The notes beneath the pieces were generated by a model. That model ran no database searches and had not been told where the DNA came from. It saw only the letters and a program-made list of their open reading frames with translations. Source: Micromonospora profundi (lineage in GTDB: Bacteria; Actinomycetota; Actinomycetes; Mycobacteriales; Micromonosporaceae). Taken from it: a DNA stretch of 64,000 bases. The DNA lies in contig NZ_JAATJK010000001.1 of assembly GCF_011927785.1 (NCBI RefSeq), positions 5,861,001 to 5,925,000 on the forward strand, read 5' to 3'. The translations under genes and the position numbers were made by a program. Shown here in pieces: positions 7,822 through 16,873 of this stretch (position 1 is the first letter of the stretch; the number at the start of each line of letters is the position of its first letter).

Positions 7822-7985
7822 TCCGTACTCCTTCTTCCTGACCGCCTACCGGGTTAGCTGACGGGTTCGGGCGGGAAGTCGACGCCCTACCGCACGATCT
7901 GCGGATTCACCCCGAGGGAACCTGGGTCCCCGGCTCACTCGTCGAGCGACTCGGCGGTGCCGGTCCGTTACCGCCCGGGATGGGC
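7822..7985 (-). promoter_or_regulatory. ydaO/yuaA c-di-AMP riboswitch
   Basis: Read 5'-3' on the minus strand, the leader contains in order GGTAACGGACCGGCACCGCC, GAGTCGCTCG, GAGCCGGGGACCCAGG, GGGGTGAATCCGC and CCGAACCCGTCAGCTAACC, then CGGTAGGCGG just before the AAGGAG site. These are the conserved blocks of the c-di-AMP riboswitch, in the right order and within about 140 bases of the start codon. In actinobacteria this class typically precedes cell-wall hydrolase genes and turns expression off at high c-di-AMP. Boundaries are approximate. Confidence 0.9.
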
Positions 7986-8200
7986 AGACCTGCTACCGGG
8001 CCGACGATTGACCAGAGTAGAGATGACCGTTACCGATCCGCAACCCGTGCGGCAGTGACACTCCGTGGCGATTCTGCGGGGTCACGGACCGTGCGCGAAG
8101 GTTTTTTTCTGCCTGTATCCGAATATGGAAAGGTATTGACGGGAGCTCCTGGCCGGCGGGAGGGTGACCTCACAGTTACCCACGCAATCTAGGGGGTTCG

Positions 8201-10174
8201 ATGCACCGTCCAACCCTGCCGTCCCGTCGGCGCACATTGCTGGTCACCGCCGTGGTCGCCGTGACCGTGGTGCCACTGCCCGCCGGTCCGGTCGCCGCCG
8301 CACCAACGGCCGACCGCCAGCAGCAGTACGCTGCCGCAGCGAGCGAGTACGGCGTACCGACCGACGTGCTGCTCGGCGTCTCCTATCTGGAGTCCCGTTG
8401 GGACAGCAACGCCGGCACGCCCAGCACCAGCGGCGGCTACGGCCCGATGCACCTGACCGACGCCCGGCACGTGACCGCCCTGCCCGGGCGCGGGCACCAC
8501 GACACTGGCACCGAGGACCCGCGCGGCGACGACTCGCGTACCGCGCTGGCACCCCGCGAAGCCTCGGAGCCCGCGCCGCCCAGCGCCGCCCTGCAAACGG
8601 TCGACGCCGCCGCCGCGCTGACCGGCGTGGCCCCGGAGTCGCTGCGCACCGACCCGAACGCGAACATCCGGGGCGGGGCGGCGCTGCTGGCGTCGTACCA
8701 GCGGGAGCTTGGCGCACCGATCGGCACCGGCACCGACCCGGCTGCCTGGTACGGCGCGGTTGCCCGTTACGCCGGCGCGGACAGCGCCGACGCCGCGGCG
8801 GCCTTCGCCGACGAGGTCTTCACCACCATCGGCGCCGGCGAGTCCCGGGTGACCGACGACGGCCAGCGGGTCACGCTGCCGGCCCGCACGGTACGGCCGG
8901 ATCGAACCTGGCTGGACCGGCTGGGCCTGCGCAAGCTCGCCCGCCCGGACGGGCTGGAGTGCCCCCGCACCATCTCCTGTGAGTGGATCCCGGCGCCGTA
9001 CGAGGCGTTCGGCGACGGGGACTACGGCAACCACGACCTCTCCGACCGGCCCAAGCGGCAGAAGATCGAGTACATCGTCATCCACGACACCGAGGCGAGC
9101 TGGGCCACCACCCTGAAGCTCGTCCAAGATCCGACCTACGTGAGCTGGCACTACTCGCTGCGCTCGGTGGACGGGCACATCGCCCAGCACGTCAAGACCA
9201 AGGACGTCGCCTGGCACGCCGGCAACTGGTACGTCAACGCCAAGTCGATCGGGCTCGAACACGAGGGCTTCGCGGCGCAGGGCACCTGGTACACCGAGGC
9301 GATGTACCGGACGTCCGCGAAGCTCGTCCGGCACCTCGCGCTGCGACTCGGCATCCCGCTGGACCGTCAGCACATCATCGGCCACGACAACGTGCCCGGC
9401 ACCACCGCGGCGACAGTGCGCGGGATGCACTGGGACCCGGGCCCGTACTGGGACTGGACGCACTACTTCGACCTGCTGCACGCGCCGCGACTCGACACCG
9501 GCACCCCGGCCACCGGCCTGGTCCGGATCGACCCGGACTACGCCACCAACAGGCCGGCGTTCGTCGGCTGCGTCACGCCAGGCGTTCCGTGCCCGTCGCG
9601 CGGTTCGTCGTCGGTGGTGCTGCGCTCCGCGCCGTCGGCCGACGCGCCGCTTGTCAACGACATCGCGCTGCGCCCCGACGGCACCCCGAACACGATGGAG
9701 GTGTCCGACCACGGCGCCCGGGCCTCCGCCGGCCAGACGTACGCGCTGGCCGGTCGGCAGGGCGACTGGACGGCCATCTGGTACCTCGGGCAACGGGCCT
9801 GGTTCCACAACCCGGCCTCCGCACCCACCGCCACCTGGACCGTGGGGATGGTGGTCACCCCCAAGCCCGGCCGCGCCACCATTCCGGTGTACGGGCGGGC
9901 GTACCCGGAGCAGGCCGCCTACCCCGCCGGCGTGCCCTACCAGGCGATCTCGCCGTTGCAGTACACATTGGCCGCCGGCCAGCGGTACGCCGTCGGCGCG
10001 GTGCTGCCCGGCGAGTACTACCGGGCCAGCACCTTCGACGGCTCGTCACCCGGCGACTGGACGGTGATCCGCGGCGACAACAGGTACGTGCAGATCCAGT
10101 TCGGCCACCGCATCATGTACGTAAACCTGGCCGACGTGCAGGTGCTGCCGTCCCCGGTGGGCGCACCCCGCTGA
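8201..10174 (+). CDS. Secreted N-acetylmuramoyl-L-alanine amidase with N-terminal SLT-like domain
   Basis: 657 residues. ATG at 8201 with AGGGGG eight bases upstream. The signal peptide ends near AAAPTA (about residue 30). Residues 40-200 hold a lysozyme-like transglycosylase module (YGVPTDVLLGVSYLESRWD with candidate catalytic Glu, then GGYGPMHL and AALLASYQRELG). Residues 285-430 are an Amidase_2/PGRP domain: IEYIVIHDTEA gives the first zinc His, HIIGHDN the second site and HWDPGPYWDW the third. The last 200 residues are a repeated SH3-like wall-binding region. One protein could thus cut both glycan and stem peptide. It lies between two NlpC/P60 genes. Confidence 0.9.
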   Translation: MHRPTLPSRRRTLLVTAVVAVTVVPLPAGPVAAAPTADRQQQYAAAASEYGVPTDVLLGVSYLESRWDSNAGTPSTSGGYGPMHLTDARHVTALPGRGHHDTGTEDPRGDDSRTALAPREASEPAPPSAALQTVDAAAALTGVAPESLRTDPNANIRGGAALLASYQRELGAPIGTGTDPAAWYGAVARYAGADSADAAAAFADEVFTTIGAGESRVTDDGQRVTLPARTVRPDRTWLDRLGLRKLARPDGLECPRTISCEWIPAPYEAFGDGDYGNHDLSDRPKRQKIEYIVIHDTEASWATTLKLVQDPTYVSWHYSLRSVDGHIAQHVKTKDVAWHAGNWYVNAKSIGLEHEGFAAQGTWYTEAMYRTSAKLVRHLALRLGIPLDRQHIIGHDNVPGTTAATVRGMHWDPGPYWDWTHYFDLLHAPRLDTGTPATGLVRIDPDYATNRPAFVGCVTPGVPCPSRGSSSVVLRSAPSADAPLVNDIALRPDGTPNTMEVSDHGARASAGQTYALAGRQGDWTAIWYLGQRAWFHNPASAPTATWTVGMVVTPKPGRATIPVYGRAYPEQAAYPAGVPYQAISPLQYTLAAGQRYAVGAVLPGEYYRASTFDGSSPGDWTVIRGDNRYVQIQFGHRIMYVNLADVQVLPSPVGAPR

Positions 10175-10192
10175 CCCACTGACGAAGATGGC

Positions 10193-10223
10193 GACGGCCC
10201 CCGGTCGGTGACCGGGGGCCGTC
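10193..10223. terminator. Hairpin terminator
   Basis: A perfect 14-bp stem GACGGCCCCCGGTC with a 3-base loop, placed between the converging amidase and NlpC/P60 genes. Confidence 0.85.
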
Positions 10224-10241
10224 GTCGTACGTGCTGTGGGA

Positions 10242-11252
10242 TCAGGGTCTGCGGAACCCGGCCACAGGCATGTGGTTGATGCTTGCCACCTGCACCGGTT
10301 TACCGGCGCGTGGGGCGTGCACCATCTGGTCGTTGCCCAGATAGAGGCCGACATGGTGCAGGTCGCTGAAGAAGAAGACCAGGTCACCGGGGCGGGCGTC
10401 GGCCCGCGAGATGGCTTTGCCCTCGTTCCACTGGTTGCCGGTGTGGTGGGTGAGGCTGACCCCGGCCGCCTTGTACGCGTACTGGGTCAGACCCGAGCAG
10501 TCGAACGAGTTCGGGCCGGTGGCACCCCAGACGTACGGCTTGCCGATCTTGCCGCAGGCCGTCTTGATCGCGATACGGGCCTTCTCGCTGACCACACCGT
10601 TGATGGTCGGGCAGCCCGCGGTCTTGACAGTGGTCTTCGGCAGCGACGCCTCGAGCTTCTTGATCTCGGCGTCGATCTGCTTCTTCTTGGCCGCCAGGTC
10701 GTTCTGCTGCTTGGTCTGGGTGGCGATCAGCGCGTCGAGCTTCTCTTTCTCGCCGTCGTACTTGGCCCGGACGGCCAGCACGCCCTCGACCTCCTTGCGC
10801 TCCCGCGCGGCGAGCCGGTCGAGGATGGTGAGCTGCTCGGTGAGCGTGTCCGGCTTGGCGCTGATCAGCAGCGCGCCGATCTCCTGCGACGGGCCCGACA
10901 TGTAGTAGCGGGAGGCGAGGTCACCGACCCGGTTGAGCGCCAGCTCACTCTGCAGGGCCAGGGGCTCGATCTTCTTCTGGAGGTCGGCCGACTTCTTGCG
11001 GTTGACCTTCAGCTGCGCCCGCACCTTGTTGTACTGCTCGATTGTGGGCTCCAACTGCTCCCACTTCTTGTCGATCTGCGCCTCGATCTCGTCGACAGTG
11101 GGCTCGGCCTGCGCCGGGGCGGCGAGCATGCCGGCACCGACGGCCGCCGCGGCGACCAGCACGAGCAGACGACGGGCGACCCGGCGTAGACCGCCCGGTC
11201 GAACGGGCGACCCCGGGGCGTGACGATGAGGGGGCATGGTTGCCACCGGCAT
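10242..11252 (-). CDS. Secreted NlpC/P60 peptidoglycan endopeptidase
   Basis: 336 residues from the ATG at 11250-11252 with AAAGGAG just upstream; an ATG 15 bases further in is also possible. The frame is open to 11420, but a promoter at 11332-11360 rules out the longer start. The layout equals its paralogue at 6.8 kb: signal peptide (AAPAQA), 170-residue coiled coil, then NlpC/P60 with the FDCSG Cys, the LHHVGLYLG His and the MVHAP His. It would act outside the membrane on peptide crosslinks. No ydaO element is present, so the two paralogues differ in control. Confidence 0.92.
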   Translation of the reverse strand: MPVATMPPHRHAPGSPVRPGGLRRVARRLLVLVAAAAVGAGMLAAPAQAEPTVDEIEAQIDKKWEQLEPTIEQYNKVRAQLKVNRKKSADLQKKIEPLALQSELALNRVGDLASRYYMSGPSQEIGALLISAKPDTLTEQLTILDRLAARERKEVEGVLAVRAKYDGEKEKLDALIATQTKQQNDLAAKKKQIDAEIKKLEASLPKTTVKTAGCPTINGVVSEKARIAIKTACGKIGKPYVWGATGPNSFDCSGLTQYAYKAAGVSLTHHTGNQWNEGKAISRADARPGDLVFFFSDLHHVGLYLGNDQMVHAPRAGKPVQVASINHMPVAGFRRP

Positions 11253-11331
11253 CGACTCCTTTGCAACCGACCGTCGGGCGCCTCGCGTGAGGGAAGGGCC
11301 GAGGCAGACGACCCACAGCGGTCGGTGCCCA

Positions 11332-11360
11332 ACATTAGGGAAGCGCCGGACCGGAATCAA
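11332..11360 (-). promoter_or_regulatory. Sigma-70-type promoter for NlpC/P60 gene
   Basis: On the minus strand TTGATT, a 17-base spacer and TAATGT, about 80 bases before the chosen start codon. Confidence 0.6.
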
Positions 11361-11416
11361 GGCGGGCCTCGTCACCATCACTGTCGCGCAACCACTTGCA
11401 CACCAAGGGTATTGCT

Positions 11417-12421
11417 TCATTGGCCAACGATTGCAGTCAATACGTCGTCGAGCGTGACCACGCCGAGCGGGCGCCGGCCGTCGCTGACCAGCACCATGTG
11501 CCGCCGTTCGCGGCGCATGGCCAGCAGCAGATCAGCAAGCGTACGCTCCGGCGGCACCACGGCCAGCGGCCGGTACACCTCCGCCGGCACCGCCGCCCGG
11601 CGCCCCTGCCCGGCGTACCCGAGGACGTCCTTGACGTGCACGAAGCCCAGCACACGGCGGGTTGAGCGCTGCACCACGGGAAACCGGGAGCGGCCGGTCC
11701 GGGTCGCCAGCACCTCCAACGACGCGGGCGACACGTCCTCGGCCACCGTCACCACCGTCGACCATGGCTGCAACGCGTCCGCAGCGGTCCGTGAGTGCAA
11801 GGCCAGGGCACCGGTGATCCGGGCGTGCTCCTCGGCGTCGAGCAACCCTTCGGTACGCGCCTGCGACACCAGCCCGGCCAACTCCTCGGCGGTGAACACC
11901 GTCTTCACGGCCTCGCTCGCCTCGATCCGCCAGAGCGCCAACACCTGGCGGGCCGCCCACTTCATCGCCAGCAGCAGCGGCTTGGTGGCCACACAGAACG
12001 CCAGCATCGCCGGGCCGAGCCACAGCGCTGACACCTCCGGGCCGGCCAGCGTGATGTTCTTCGGCACCATCTCGCCGACCACCGTGTGCAGGAAGACCAC
12101 GAGGCCCAGCGCCAGCACGAACGCCACCGGGTGCACCGCCCGCTCGGGCATCCCGACGGCCTGCAACGGCGACTCCAGCAGGTGCGCCAACGCCGGCTCC
12201 GCTATCGCGCCGAGACCCAGTGAGCAGACAGTGATGCCGAGCTGCGCGCCAGCGATCATCAGCGGGATCTGGTTCATCGCGGACAACGCCAAGCGAGCCC
12301 GCTTCGACCCGACGGCCAACGGCTCGATCACCGTCCGCCGGGACGCGATGAGCGCGAACTCGCTGCCCACGAAGAACCCGTTGCCGACCAGCAGCAGCAC
12401 TGTCACCAGCAGCTCAGCCAT
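11417..12421 (-). CDS. CNNM/CorC-type membrane protein with CBS pair
   Basis: 334 residues from the ATG at 12419-12421, which overlaps the end of the upstream paralogue by eight bases. The N-terminal DUF21/CNNM domain has the NGFFVGSEFAL motif, AGAQLGITVCSLGLG and the GEMVPKN motif, spread over three or four membrane helices. A CBS pair follows (RSRFPVVQRSTRRVLGFVHVKD; MVLVSDGRRPLGVVTLDDVL). The C-terminal CorC/HlyC transporter-associated domain present in its neighbour is missing. CNNM/CorC proteins move or sense Mg2+; the older 'hemolysin' label is misleading. The two overlapping genes probably form a heteromeric pair. Confidence 0.88.
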   Translation of the reverse strand: MAELLVTVLLLVGNGFFVGSEFALIASRRTVIEPLAVGSKRARLALSAMNQIPLMIAGAQLGITVCSLGLGAIAEPALAHLLESPLQAVGMPERAVHPVAFVLALGLVVFLHTVVGEMVPKNITLAGPEVSALWLGPAMLAFCVATKPLLLAMKWAARQVLALWRIEASEAVKTVFTAEELAGLVSQARTEGLLDAEEHARITGALALHSRTAADALQPWSTVVTVAEDVSPASLEVLATRTGRSRFPVVQRSTRRVLGFVHVKDVLGYAGQGRRAAVPAEVYRPLAVVPPERTLADLLLAMRRERRHMVLVSDGRRPLGVVTLDDVLTAIVGQ

Positions 12422-13709
12422 CGTTCTCCGGCTCCGCCGGGCGCAACACCCGGACCTGCTCGATCCGGTGTCGCTCCACCTCCACCACCGTGAACTCCCA
12501 GCCGCCCTCGGCGATCGTCTCGCCGGCCAACGGGATGTGCCCGAGCCGGGCCAGCAGGAACCCGGCCAACGTCTCGTACGGGCCCTCAGGCAGCCGGAAG
12601 CCCGTCTGTTCGGCCAGCTCGTCGGAGCGCAGCACGCCGTCGACGAGCACAGTGCGCTCCCCACCCGGCACGGTCAGCCGTACCGGACCGGGCTCGTCCA
12701 CACTGGCCGGATCGAACTCGTCGGCGATCTCACCGACCAGCTCCTCGACCAGGTCCTCGATCGTCACCACACCGTCGGTGCCGCCGTACTCGTCGACGAC
12801 GATGGCCAGGTCGGCCCCGGCGGCCTTCAACGCCGCGAGCACGCCGTCCAGGTCCAGGCTCTCCGGCACGAACACCGGCTCACGGGCCACCGACCCGACA
12901 GCTGTCGACGCCCGGGCCGACAGCGGTACGCCCAGGGCGTCCGGCACACCCGCTACGCCGATGACGAGGTCAAGCGTCTCCTCGTACACCGGGAAGCGGG
13001 TCCGTCCGGTCCGCCGTGACTCCTCCAGCAGCTCGGCGACCGTAGCTGTGGCGCGCAACGCGACCACGTCGACCCGAGGGGTCATCGCCTCGGCGGCCCG
13101 CTTGTCGCCGAAGCGGATGGTCCGGCGCAGCAGCATCGCCGTGTCCGGCGGCAGCGCGCCCGCCCGGGCCGAGATGGCGGCCAGCAGACCCAGTTCCTCC
13201 GGAGAACGGGCACTCGCCAACTCCTCCTGCGGCTCGACCCCGAGCGCCCGGACCAGCCCGTTCGCCGAGCCGTTCAGGCTGCGGATCAACCACCCGAAGG
13301 CCCGGGAGAAGGCGTGCATCGGCCCGGCGGTGGCCAGCGCCGCCGGCATCGGACGGGCCAGCGCCGCGTTCTTGGGCACCAACTCGCCGAACAGCATGGA
13401 GATGAGCGTGGCAAGGGCAAGAGCGAGGTAAGGGGTGAATCGCTCGGTGCTGTCACCGGCGACGGGACGCAGCAACGGAGTGAAGATCCGGGCCAGGGCC
13501 GGCTCGGCCAGGTAGCCGGTCAGCAGCGCGGTGATGGTGATTCCGAGCTGCGCGCCGGACAGCTGGAACGACAGCTCACGCAGCGCGACGCGTACCGTCC
13601 GGGCCGCCTCGTCACCAGCGGCGGCCCGCCGGTCGATCTCGGCCCGATCGACGGTGACCAGGGCGAACTCGGCCGCCACGAAGAACGCGTTGCCGACGGT
13701 CAGCAGCAC
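12414..13709 (-). CDS. CNNM/CorC-type membrane protein with CBS pair and CorC domain (start uncertain)
   Basis: About 431 residues from a GTG at 13707-13709. DUF21/CNNM: GNAFFVAAEFALVTVDRAEI, SGAQLGITITALLTG and GELVPKN. CBS pair: RFPVYEETLDLVIGVAGVPD and AIVVDEYGGTDGVVTIEDLVEELVGEI. The C-terminal CorC/HlyC domain ends near VVEVERHRIEQVRVLRP. The start is a problem: the hydrophobic helix clearly begins further up (LLVLALLPLIGF) and the frame stays open to 13964, yet no ATG, GTG or TTG occurs between 13709 and about 13800, and no ribosome site precedes the GTG. A non-standard start (CTG/ATC) or a sequence error is possible. Confidence 0.85.
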   Translation of the reverse strand: MLLTVGNAFFVAAEFALVTVDRAEIDRRAAAGDEAARTVRVALRELSFQLSGAQLGITITALLTGYLAEPALARIFTPLLRPVAGDSTERFTPYLALALATLISMLFGELVPKNAALARPMPAALATAGPMHAFSRAFGWLIRSLNGSANGLVRALGVEPQEELASARSPEELGLLAAISARAGALPPDTAMLLRRTIRFGDKRAAEAMTPRVDVVALRATATVAELLEESRRTGRTRFPVYEETLDLVIGVAGVPDALGVPLSARASTAVGSVAREPVFVPESLDLDGVLAALKAAGADLAIVVDEYGGTDGVVTIEDLVEELVGEIADEFDPASVDEPGPVRLTVPGGERTVLVDGVLRSDELAEQTGFRLPEGPYETLAGFLLARLGHIPLAGETIAEGGWEFTVVEVERHRIEQVRVLRPAEPENDG

Positions 13710-13796
13710 GAAACCGATAAGCGGCAGCAGCGCTAGAACAAGAAGTCCGTCGATGCGCGTGATTGTGGCACGGGAGTGCCCGCGGCGGGTCCCCGC

Positions 13797-13802
13797 TAGC
13801 GT
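13797..13802 (+). promoter_or_regulatory. Candidate -10 element of leaderless GPP34 transcript
   Basis: TAGCGT ends six bases before the ATG at 13809 and no ribosome binding site is present. Confidence 0.5.
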
Positions 13803-13808
13803 GGTGGC

Positions 13809-14477
13809 ATGGACAGTCTGCTGCTCACCGACGAACTGGTCCTGCTCGCGTACGACGACGACGGCGCCAACCGGCTCGGACGCCCACACCTCGACTACGG
13901 CCTCGCCGGTGCGGTGTTGCTGGAACTGGCGCTCGCCGGCCGGGTGGAGGTGACGGACAAGCACCTCGTGGTGACCGATCCCGCCCCGACCGGCGTGCCG
14001 CTACTGGACGACGCCCTGGCCATGCTGGCCGCCGCCGGGCGGCCCCGCAAGCCGAAGAACTGGATCGGCAAGCTGGCCAAGGGCCTTCCGGAGCGGGTCC
14101 TCGACGGGCTGGTGGACACCGGGGTGCTGCGCCGGGAGTCCGACAAGGTGCTGCTGATCTTCCCGCGTACCCGCTATCCCTCGCCGACCGGCGCCCAGCC
14201 GGCGGTGGAGACGGAGGCCCGGGAGCGGATGGCGGCGGCGCTGACCGGCAACGGCCCGGTCGACGCCCGGACGGCGGCGCTGCTCACGCTGACCCGGGCG
14301 GTCGGCCTGGACCGCAAGCTCTTCCGCGAGCTGCCGAAGGAGCGGGTGAAGGCCCGGATGGACGAGATCTCCGCGGGCGACTGGGCCTCGGCCGCCGCCA
14401 AGAAGGCCATCGACGAGATGCAGGCCGCGCTGATGGTCGCGACCACCGCGGCCATCGTCACCACAACTACCAGCTGA
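13809..14477 (+). CDS. GPP34 (GOLPH3-like) family phosphoprotein
   Basis: 222 residues. The N-terminus LLLTDELVLLAYDDDGAN, followed by GRPHLDYGLAGAVLLELALAGRV, is the family signature; LERVLDGLVDTGVLRRE-like helices and a LLTLTRAVGLDRKLF helix follow. In eukaryotes GOLPH3 binds PI4P at the Golgi. In actinobacteria the family is common and its role unknown, though a peripheral membrane location is likely from the basic surface segment RPRKPKNWIGKLAKG. It is divergent from the CNNM pair and convergent with the Fe-S protein. Confidence 0.9.
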   Translation: MDSLLLTDELVLLAYDDDGANRLGRPHLDYGLAGAVLLELALAGRVEVTDKHLVVTDPAPTGVPLLDDALAMLAAAGRPRKPKNWIGKLAKGLPERVLDGLVDTGVLRRESDKVLLIFPRTRYPSPTGAQPAVETEARERMAAALTGNGPVDARTAALLTLTRAVGLDRKLFRELPKERVKARMDEISAGDWASAAAKKAIDEMQAALMVATTAAIVTTTTS

Positions 14478-14482
14478 ACGAG

Positions 14483-14512
14483 CGGCGGCGGCACCGCAGG
14501 GTGCCGCCGCCG
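14483..14512. terminator. Hairpin terminator
   Basis: A perfect 13-bp stem CGGCGGCGGCACC with a GCAG loop between converging genes. Confidence 0.8.
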
Positions 14513-14542
14513 TCGTGGTCCAGCTTCCGCCGGGGGTACGCC

Positions 14543-16741
14543 TCAGCCTGCGGTCGGCACGACCTCCGGCTCACCGGCCGGGGTCTCCGGCTTGACCGAG
14601 CGCAGCAGGACGGTAGCCACGTCGATCACCTCGACCTGCTCGCCGGCGCCCTTGCCGTTGACGCCGTCGCTGAGCATCGTCGAGCAGAAGGGACAACCGA
14701 CGGCGACCGTCTTCGCCCCGGTGGCCATGGCCTCCTCGACGCGGTCCACGTTGATCCGCTTGCCGATCTTCTCCTCCATCCACATCCGGGCGCCACCGGC
14801 GCCGCAGCAGAAGGAGCGCTCGCTGTTGCGCGGCATCTCGGCGATCTCACCTTCGATGGCGTCACCGAGAACCTCACGGGGAGCCGCGAAGATGCGGTTG
14901 TGCCGACCCAGGTAGCAGGGGTCGTGGTAGGTGACGCCGCCGTCGACAGGCTGCACCGGGGTGAGCTTGCCGGTGGACACCAGGTGGGCCAGCAGCTGGG
15001 TGTGGTGGACCACCTCGAACTCGCCGCCGAGCTGGCCGTACTCGTTGCCCAGTGTGTTGAAGCAGTGCGGGCAGGTCGCGACGATCTTGCGCTTGGCCTT
15101 CTCGCGGCCCTCGAACGCCTCGTTCAGCGTCTCCACGTTCTGCTGGGCGAGCATCTGGAAGACGAACTCGTTGCCGATCCGTCGCGCCGGGTCGCCGGAG
15201 CAGGTTTCGCCCTCGCCGAGGATCGCGAACTTCACGCCCGCCTCGTTGAGCAGGGTCGCCACTGCCCGCGTGGTCTTCTTGGCCCGGTCCTCGAAGGCGC
15301 CGGCGCAGCCGACCCAGAACAGGTACTCGAAGTCGTCGACCTCACCCACCCGGGGCACCTCGAAGTCGAGACCCTTGGTCCAGTCCTCGCGGGTGTTCTG
15401 CGGGGCGCCCCACGGGTTGCCCTTGTTCTCCAGGTTGCGCAGCATCACGCCGGCCTCGGACGGGAAGCTCGACTCGATCAGCACCTGGTAGCGACGCATG
15501 TCAACGATGTGGTCCACGTGCTCGATGTCCACCGGGCACTGCTCGACGCAGGCGCCGCAGGTGGTGCACGACCAGAGCACGTCCGGGTCGATGACCCCGC
15601 CCTCCTCGGCGGTGCCGATCAACGGCTTGTCGCCCTCGGCCAGGGCCAGGACGTCCAGGTGGGCGAGCTGCGCCTGGGTGGCCTTCTCCTCGCCGGTGAG
15701 GTCCTTGCCGCCGCCGGCCAGCAGGTAGGGCGCCTTGGCGTACGCGTGGTCGCGCAGGCTCAGCACGAGCAGCTTGGGCGACAGGGGCTTGCCGGTGTTC
15801 CAGGCCGGGCACTGCGACTGGCAGCGACCGCACTCGGTGCAGGTGCTGAAGTCCAGCAGGCCCTTCCAGGTGAACTGCTCGACCTGGGCGACGCCGAACT
15901 GGTCCTTCTCCGGGTCGGCCTCCTCGAAGTCGAGCGGCTTGCCCTGGCTCGTCATCGGGCGCAGCGCGCCGAGGCCGGAACCGGCAGGCTTGGCCGGCTC
16001 ACGCTTGAAGAAGATGTTGGGGAACGCCAGGAACCGGTGCCAGGCGACACCCATCGTGACATTCAGCGAGATGACGATCAGCCAGGTCATCGAGATCATG
16101 ATCTTGATGGCCGCGGCGACGCTGACGCCGTCCTGCCAGTCGGGGAGCACCGCGCCGACCGCGTGGCTGACCGGGGTGGCCCAGAACGGGAACTCGAAGT
16201 GGTCCGTGGCGACCTTGAAGCCCCGGATCACGAACCCGAAGACCAGGACCAGCAGCACGACCCACTCGACGAAGTAGCCCTGCCACATCGTGGAGCCGGT
16301 GAACCGGGACCGGCCACCCGGCCGGTTGGGTCGGTTGCGCAGCCGGATCGCCATCAGCACCACGATGCCGACCAGGCCCAGCACGCCGATGATCTCGGTG
16401 ACCAGGCCGAAGATCGTCCAGTTCCCGATGATCGGCAGACCGCCGTCGGTGGTGGCGACCTCGAAGTACGCCTCCAACACGAGCAGCGACAGCACGATGA
16501 AGCCGACCATCACGAACCAGTGGGCCGCGCCCACCACACCCCACTTGAACATCCGGGTGTGGCCGGCGGTCTCCACAAGCATGGTCTTGGTGCGGGCACC
16601 CTTGTCGCCGAACCGCTCCGGAGCGGGTTGCCCCAGCCGGATGACGGCCGTCATCTTCATGACCGCACGCACCGCCAGCCACACCGCCACGGCGGTGATG
16701 CCGGCCGCGAGGATCGTGGTGACGATCTGGACGCTGCCCAT
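14543..16741 (-). CDS. Membrane-bound Fe-S oxidoreductase (heterodisulfide-reductase-like)
   Basis: 732 residues. The first 240 hold about five to six membrane helices with His residues (GAAHWFVMVGF, VAWHRFLAF), like the NarI/HdrE cytochrome b module. CTECGRCQSQCP (301-312) and a later CTTCGACVEQCP are two CxxCxxCxxxCP [4Fe-4S] motifs. The C-terminal half carries two CCG domains (ETCSGDPARR; CPHCFN; CYLGRHN; FCCGAGGARMW), as in HdrB/GlpC. Such proteins pass electrons between a soluble dehydrogenase and the quinone pool. In actinobacteria this gene is often linked to acyl-CoA or lactate oxidation, but here it stands alone, so its partner is unknown. Confidence 0.88.
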   Translation of the reverse strand: MGSVQIVTTILAAGITAVAVWLAVRAVMKMTAVIRLGQPAPERFGDKGARTKTMLVETAGHTRMFKWGVVGAAHWFVMVGFIVLSLLVLEAYFEVATTDGGLPIIGNWTIFGLVTEIIGVLGLVGIVVLMAIRLRNRPNRPGGRSRFTGSTMWQGYFVEWVVLLVLVFGFVIRGFKVATDHFEFPFWATPVSHAVGAVLPDWQDGVSVAAAIKIMISMTWLIVISLNVTMGVAWHRFLAFPNIFFKREPAKPAGSGLGALRPMTSQGKPLDFEEADPEKDQFGVAQVEQFTWKGLLDFSTCTECGRCQSQCPAWNTGKPLSPKLLVLSLRDHAYAKAPYLLAGGGKDLTGEEKATQAQLAHLDVLALAEGDKPLIGTAEEGGVIDPDVLWSCTTCGACVEQCPVDIEHVDHIVDMRRYQVLIESSFPSEAGVMLRNLENKGNPWGAPQNTREDWTKGLDFEVPRVGEVDDFEYLFWVGCAGAFEDRAKKTTRAVATLLNEAGVKFAILGEGETCSGDPARRIGNEFVFQMLAQQNVETLNEAFEGREKAKRKIVATCPHCFNTLGNEYGQLGGEFEVVHHTQLLAHLVSTGKLTPVQPVDGGVTYHDPCYLGRHNRIFAAPREVLGDAIEGEIAEMPRNSERSFCCGAGGARMWMEEKIGKRINVDRVEEAMATGAKTVAVGCPFCSTMLSDGVNGKGAGEQVEVIDVATVLLRSVKPETPAGEPEVVPTAG

Positions 16742-16798
16742 CGAGTTGGCCTCCCCGGTGTGCTTGCGGTCGAGCAGTTCAGCGACCGGGGGCCGGTG

Positions 16799-16873
16799 TC
16801 AGGACGAAGCCGGCGTCGCGCCGCTGCCGTACCTGCGACCGGACCGGTCGATGACCTCGCTCCGCTCGGTCAT
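16799..16873 (-). CDS. Possible 24-residue peptide upstream of Fe-S oxidoreductase
   Basis: ATG at 16871-16873 gives MTERSEVIDRSGRR and ends after 24 codons at a TGA at 16799-16801, 57 bases before the oxidoreductase start. The codons have high third-position GC, but the ribosome site is weak. It could be a leader peptide or chance. Confidence 0.25.
   Translation of the reverse strand: MTERSEVIDRSGRRYGSGATPASS

Noticed and set aside
11220..13019. Plus-strand ORF of 599 codons
   Set aside because: Antisense to both CNNM/CorC genes; Ser/Thr-rich shadow composition.
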